64,000 nt of DNA from Bradyrhizobiaceae bacterium PARB1. Lineage in GTDB: Bacteria > Pseudomonadota > Alphaproteobacteria > Rhizobiales > Xanthobacteraceae. Where the stretch lies: NCBI GenBank assembly GCA_002256345.1, contig NKIY01000008.1, positions 142,590 through 206,589 on the forward strand, written 5' to 3'. The position numbers and the translations under genes were made by a program. Numbering within the stretch: position 1 is the stretch's first letter; every line of letters starts with the position of its first letter. Under the pieces are notes generated by a model. That model had not been told where the DNA came from, did no database searches, and was given only the letters and a program-made list of their open reading frames with translations. This document shows, in pieces, positions 61,069 to 64,000 of the stretch.

Positions 61069-61659
61069 ATGTCGGAGCCGGATCAAGACAAGACTGAACC
61101 GGCTCCGCGTCGCTCGCATCCCATTCTCAAGGGGATCGAGCTGATCATCGAGCATGTCCTGTTCAACAGCCGCTGGCTGATGGCGCCGTTCTATCTCGGC
61201 CTCGTCATCGCGCTGGTCGCGCTGCTCTACAAATTCGTCGTCTCGGTCGTCGAATTCGTCCTGCACACCCCGACGGCCAAAGAGACCGACACGATCCTCG
61301 GCGTGCTTAGCCTGATCGACCTGTCGCTCACCGGCAATCTGATCCTGATCGTCGTGTTCTCCGGTTACGAGAATTTCGTCTCGCGGATCGATCCGCGCAA
61401 CCATCCGGACTGGCCGGAATGGATGACCAAGGTCGACTTCGCCGGGCTGAAGCAGAAGCTGCTGGCCTCCATCGTCGCCATTTCGGCGATCCAGGTGCTG
61501 AAGGCCTTCATGAACATGGATGGCGTGTTCGAGCCGCAGAAACTCGGCTGGCTCGCCGGCATCCATCTGCTGTTCGTCGTGTCAGCGCTGCTGCTGGCCC
61601 TCTCCGATCGCTGGAACACCGACGATCACGACGGCAAGGCGGATAACAAGAAGCACTGA
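61069..61659 (+). CDS. UPF0114 (YqhA/TIGR00645) family membrane protein
   Basis: A 196-residue inner-membrane protein with about four helices: YLGLVIALVALLYKFVVSVVEF, LIDLSLTGNLILIVVFSGYENFV (SLIDLSLTGNL is a hallmark), LLASIVAISAIQVLKAF, LLFVVSALLLALSD. The function is unknown. It begins 7 bp after asd and is probably cotranscribed. Confidence 0.88.
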   Translation: MSEPDQDKTEPAPRRSHPILKGIELIIEHVLFNSRWLMAPFYLGLVIALVALLYKFVVSVVEFVLHTPTAKETDTILGVLSLIDLSLTGNLILIVVFSGYENFVSRIDPRNHPDWPEWMTKVDFAGLKQKLLASIVAISAIQVLKAFMNMDGVFEPQKLGWLAGIHLLFVVSALLLALSDRWNTDDHDGKADNKKH

Positions 61660-61672
61660 GCCTCTGGCTCTC

Positions 61673-61754
61673 CTGGATCGCCCGACTTGATCGGGCGATC
61701 CAGTAAACACCGCTCTTACAGTGTCTACTAGGTCACCCGATCAAGTCGGGTGAC
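61673..61754. repeat. Two GATCGCCCGA/GTCACCCGA-type hairpins
   Basis: CTGGATCGCCCGA-CTTGA-TCGGGCGATCCAG (61673-61703) and GTCACCCGA-TCAAG-TCGGGTGAC (61732-61754). They share the CCCGA/TCGGG core with TTGA or CAAG loop in mirror order. They lie between convergent genes. Confidence 0.75.
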
Positions 61755-61770
61755 GACAGTGGAGTGTGTC

Positions 61771-62427
61771 TCAATCCGCCGACTTCGCCTGCGCGACTGG
61801 CTTGAACACCTTTTCCGTCTTGTCCAGCACCGACAGCGATCCCACCGCCACGCCGAAATAGGCGCCGTGCAGCAGAAGATCGCCGGCATCGACGCGCTTC
61901 TTCACGAAGGGGAACGTCATCAGGTTTTCGAGGCTGCGGAACACTGCCGCCTTTTCGATGCGCGTCACAAAATCCTGCATCGTTTCGTGATCGCGGATCT
62001 CGACGGTCTCGCCGGGCTTGGTGAACATCGACATCCAGCGGCCGATGAAGTCGCCCGGCGACAGCGGCGCGGCCTTGTCAACGAAGGCGCGGATGCCGCC
62101 GCATTGCGCATGGCCGAGAATGACGATGTGCTTCACCTTCAAGACCTGCACCGCATATTCCAGCGCGGCGGAGACACCATGCGCATTGCCGTCGGGCTGA
62201 TAGGGCGGCACCAGATTGGCGATGTTGCGCACCACGAACAATTCGCCCGGCGAGGCGTCGAAGATGACCTCCGGCGACACACGCGAGTCGCAGCAGCCGA
62301 TCACCATGACTTCCGGGAACTGGCCCTTCTCGGACAATTCACGGAAGCGCGCCTGTTCGGTGGGCAGGCGTTCCGATGAAAAGGTCTGGTAGCCGGCGAT
62401 GAGTTGCTGCGGAAATGTCGCGGTCAT
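61771..62427 (-). CDS. Beta-class carbonic anhydrase
   Basis: A 218-residue zinc enzyme that hydrates CO2 to bicarbonate. The motif CCDSRV has Cys45 and Asp47-Arg49, and GHAQCGG supplies His106 and Cys109. RNIANLVPPY and ALEYAVQVLKVKHIVILGH are typical of beta-CAs. The start is ATG 62427; the frame opens six codons upstream. The AGCATGATC palindrome lies immediately upstream. Confidence 0.94.
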   Translation of the reverse strand: MTATFPQQLIAGYQTFSSERLPTEQARFRELSEKGQFPEVMVIGCCDSRVSPEVIFDASPGELFVVRNIANLVPPYQPDGNAHGVSAALEYAVQVLKVKHIVILGHAQCGGIRAFVDKAAPLSPGDFIGRWMSMFTKPGETVEIRDHETMQDFVTRIEKAAVFRSLENLMTFPFVKKRVDAGDLLLHGAYFGVAVGSLSVLDKTEKVFKPVAQAKSAD

Positions 62428-62440
62428 GTTTTGCCTCGTC

Positions 62441-62488
62441 AGCATGATCCCGAAAAACGGATGCCGGTTTTCGGGTCCAGGCCATGCT
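62441..62488. repeat. AGCATGAT palindrome (copy 2)
   Basis: AGCATGAT (62441-62448), inner CCGAAAAACGG/CCGGTTTTCGG, and a right end CCATGCT. It resembles the copy at 34492-34538. It sits in the promoter region of the carbonic anhydrase gene. Confidence 0.65.
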
Positions 62489-62612
62489 CAAATATGGGTG
62501 CCCTCCCGATAACCATAGCACGCGGGCGCGAACAAGCCTTCCGGGCAACGATTTGGGATGCTATCGCGAATGCCAAGTCCATAAGCAGGCACCATTTCGA
62601 GGAAATGACACC

Positions 62613-63488
62613 ATGATCCGCCCGCGCCGCAGCCATCTGTTCATGCCCGGCTCCAATCCGCGTGCGCTGGAAAAAGCGCGCACAGTCGGCGCTGACGGCA
62701 TCATTCTCGACCTCGAAGACGCCGTCGCGCCCGACGCGAAAGCGACGGCCCGCAATGCCATCGCCGAGACGCTGGCGAAAGGCGGCTTCGGCAAGCGCGA
62801 GATGCTGATCCGCATCAACGCGCTGGATTCGCCGTGGTGGATCGATGACATCGCCATGACCGCCAAAGCCAAGCCCGACGGCATTCTGGTGCCGAAGATT
62901 TCCAGCGTCGAGGATCTCAATGCCGTGGCCGATCGGCTCGGCGATCTCGGCGCCGACATGTCCATCAAGGTGTGGGCGATGATCGAGACCTCGCGTGCGA
63001 TCCTGCATGCCGAGGAACTGGCGTCCTGCGTGAAGGATGCAGAGATCCGCCTTGCCGGATTCGTGTTCGGGCCGAACGACATCGCGCGCGAAACGCGCAT
63101 CCGCATGATGCCAGGCCGCGCCTCGATGCTCGGCATGATTACCCATTGCGTGCTTGCGGCAAGAATGTACGGCCTCGATATTCTCGATGGGCCCTACAGC
63201 AATTTCAGCGACAATGAAGGCTTCATCGCAGAAGCAGAGCAGGGCCGTGACATCGGTTTCGACGGCAAGACGCTGATCCACCCGGCGCAGATCGAGGCCT
63301 GCAACAAGGTGTTCACGCCACCGGAGGAAGAAGTCGCGCAAGCCCGCCGCATCATCGCAGCCTTCGAACAGCCGGAAAATGCCAGCCGCGGCGCGATCCA
63401 GCTCGACGGCAAGATGGTCGAGCGCCTGCATGCGGACATGGCAAAGCGGACGATTGCGATTGCGGATGCAATTGCGGCGATGGGCTGA
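62613..63488 (+). CDS. HpcH/HpaI-fold CoA-ester lyase (CitE/malyl-CoA lyase type)
   Basis: A 291-residue TIM-barrel lyase. MIRPRRSHLFMPGSNPRALEKA and GADGIILDLEDAV are typical of the CitE/Mcl branch; KVWAMIETSRAILHAEELA, FVFGPNDIARETR and GFDGKTLIHPAQIEACN follow. It should cleave or form a CoA-thioester such as malyl-CoA or citramalyl-CoA, with magnesium bound by Glu/Asp. The exact reaction cannot be told. The frame is open upstream; ATG 62613 has AGGAAA at 62601-62606 as ribosome site. Confidence 0.9.
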   Translation: MIRPRRSHLFMPGSNPRALEKARTVGADGIILDLEDAVAPDAKATARNAIAETLAKGGFGKREMLIRINALDSPWWIDDIAMTAKAKPDGILVPKISSVEDLNAVADRLGDLGADMSIKVWAMIETSRAILHAEELASCVKDAEIRLAGFVFGPNDIARETRIRMMPGRASMLGMITHCVLAARMYGLDILDGPYSNFSDNEGFIAEAEQGRDIGFDGKTLIHPAQIEACNKVFTPPEEEVAQARRIIAAFEQPENASRGAIQLDGKMVERLHADMAKRTIAIADAIAAMG

Positions 63489-63494
63489 GATGTT

Positions 63495-63677
63495 CTTCTC
63501 CCTCCCCCAAGCCGCGAAGCGGCGCAGCGGGGTCTGGCGGACGAATTCGTCCGCCATGGTGGATCGAACGCGCAGCGTTCGAGACGGGTGGGGTGCTTCC
63601 CCGCGCTCTGACGTCACGTGTGACGCCCCACCCCGGCCCTCCCCACTGCGCCGCTACGCGGTTTGAGGGAGGGAGCA
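63495..63677. repeat. Long palindrome, family A (copy 3)
   Basis: CTCCCTCCCCCAAG at the left pairs with TTGAGGGAGGGAG at the right; the core GGTGGATCGAA...CGAGACGGGTGGGG matches the copies at 6049 and 29389. Confidence 0.75.
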
Positions 63678-64000
63678 CTACTCTCCGCGCGTCGTTGCTG
63701 ATCAACATGTCAAACAGCCACGTCATTATTGAAACCATGCGCTCTCGTTCTCGCGGCGCCGAAGCGTCCGAGGTGTGAGCAGTTTCCCCTCGAACATGAG
63801 GGGAGGCAGCACGCCGACAGGCGCACCTGGTGGTGACTGACGCCGCCCCTGCCTGCCGGATCGCCGGCAAACCTGAGCCGCGCAACGCCTGACGGCGTGC
63901 CACCGCGGGATTTTGGGCTGGAGGACCGTTCTGCCTGGCACCGGCACGTCCCGTCTGGCTCGGCTTTTCAGGGCAGCGAGCCTCGAAGACGTTGATCCCG
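63678..64000 (+). other. Structured region at the right edge with a possible leader peptide
   Basis: No protein gene of normal size. A 23-codon frame runs from ATG 63707 to TGA 63778 (MSNSHVIIETMRSRS...), with no clear ribosome site. It is followed by hairpins CCCCTC/GAGGGG (63786-63803) and TGCCGG/CCGGCA (63854-63869) and more GC-rich pairing to the edge. It may be a leader or non-coding RNA of a gene beyond the window. I could not match it to a known riboswitch, tmRNA, RNase P RNA or SRP RNA. Confidence 0.35.

Noticed and set aside
63780..64000. RNase P RNA, SRP RNA or tmRNA at the right edge
   Set aside because: The conserved core motifs of these RNAs were not found on either strand.

Overview
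The window is about 64 kb of GC-rich chromosomal sequence from an alphaproteobacterium of the order Rhizobiales, most probably the Bradyrhizobium / Rhodopseudomonas / Afipia / Tardiphaga group (Nitrobacteraceae, formerly Bradyrhizobiaceae). The evidence is an Irr regulator with the Bradyrhizobium-type GCPWHD haem motif beside fabA-fabB, a malonyl-CoA synthetase very close to the Rhodopseudomonas palustris MatB sequence I remember, the tsaB-rimI-fur-HAD-miaB-phoH-ybeY-corC-lnt-xre block, sdhCDAB, and many palindromic intergenic repeats of rhizobial style. I see no phage, plasmid, CRISPR, IS element, rRNA or tRNA. This is a core-genome region.

Layout. 0-7.2 kb: the end of an old yellow enzyme, a cytoplasmic molybdopterin oxidoreductase, a GMC oxidoreductase, a CaiB/BaiF (racemase-type) protein and adenosine kinase. 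7.3-12 kb: murJ, trpS, a DUF2314-like protein, a Usp protein and an Nfu-type Fe-S scaffold. 12-13.8 kb: a soluble chemotaxis receptor with three tandem PAS domains. 14-24 kb: a long collinear block for tRNA modification, RNA metabolism and envelope maturation, ending with a PhrR/PraR-type regulator and trmB. 24-30 kb: a 2-hydroxyacid dehydrogenase, two exported proteins, irr, fabA, fabB and an RluA-type pseudouridine synthase. 30-34 kb: ftsY, yciB, and a crotonase divergent from a TetR regulator. 33.5-40 kb: an envelope and stress section with a Tat-exported superoxide dismutase, a Pro/Ala-rich OmpA-like protein, a PNPOx-family stress protein, a MAPEG protein and an SbmA/BacA-like ABC exporter. 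40-46 kb: a hybrid histidine kinase, a NitT/TauT-type ABC importer and a tandem Usp protein. 46-50 kb: sdhCDAB. 50-64 kb: TauE/SafE and CDF transporters, matB, a fasciclin protein, a cytochrome b561 / Tat-lipoprotein molybdoenzyme pair, an MFS transporter, leuB, asd, a UPF0114 protein, a beta-carbonic anhydrase, a CitE/HpcH-type lyase, and a non-coding tail with a possible leader peptide.

Regulation. Two sites match the alphaproteobacterial general-stress (EcfG) promoter consensus GGAAC-N16-CGTT exactly, one before the PNPOx/proline-rich gene pair and one almost touching the ATG of the SbmA-like exporter. They tie these genes to one stress regulon. Other candidate operators are a 24-bp palindrome between the crotonase and its TetR regulator, an ATACTAT/ATAGTAT palindrome before the CDF metal exporter, and inverted repeats before the GMC, SH3 and PhrR-like genes.

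I found no clearly new multi-gene system. The best leads are the EcfG sites with the genes they control, the Tat-lipoprotein/cytochrome b redox pair, and the unexplained structured region at the right edge. Some starts were moved from the longest reading frame to an internal codon because of upstream motifs, signal peptides or family length; each entry says so.
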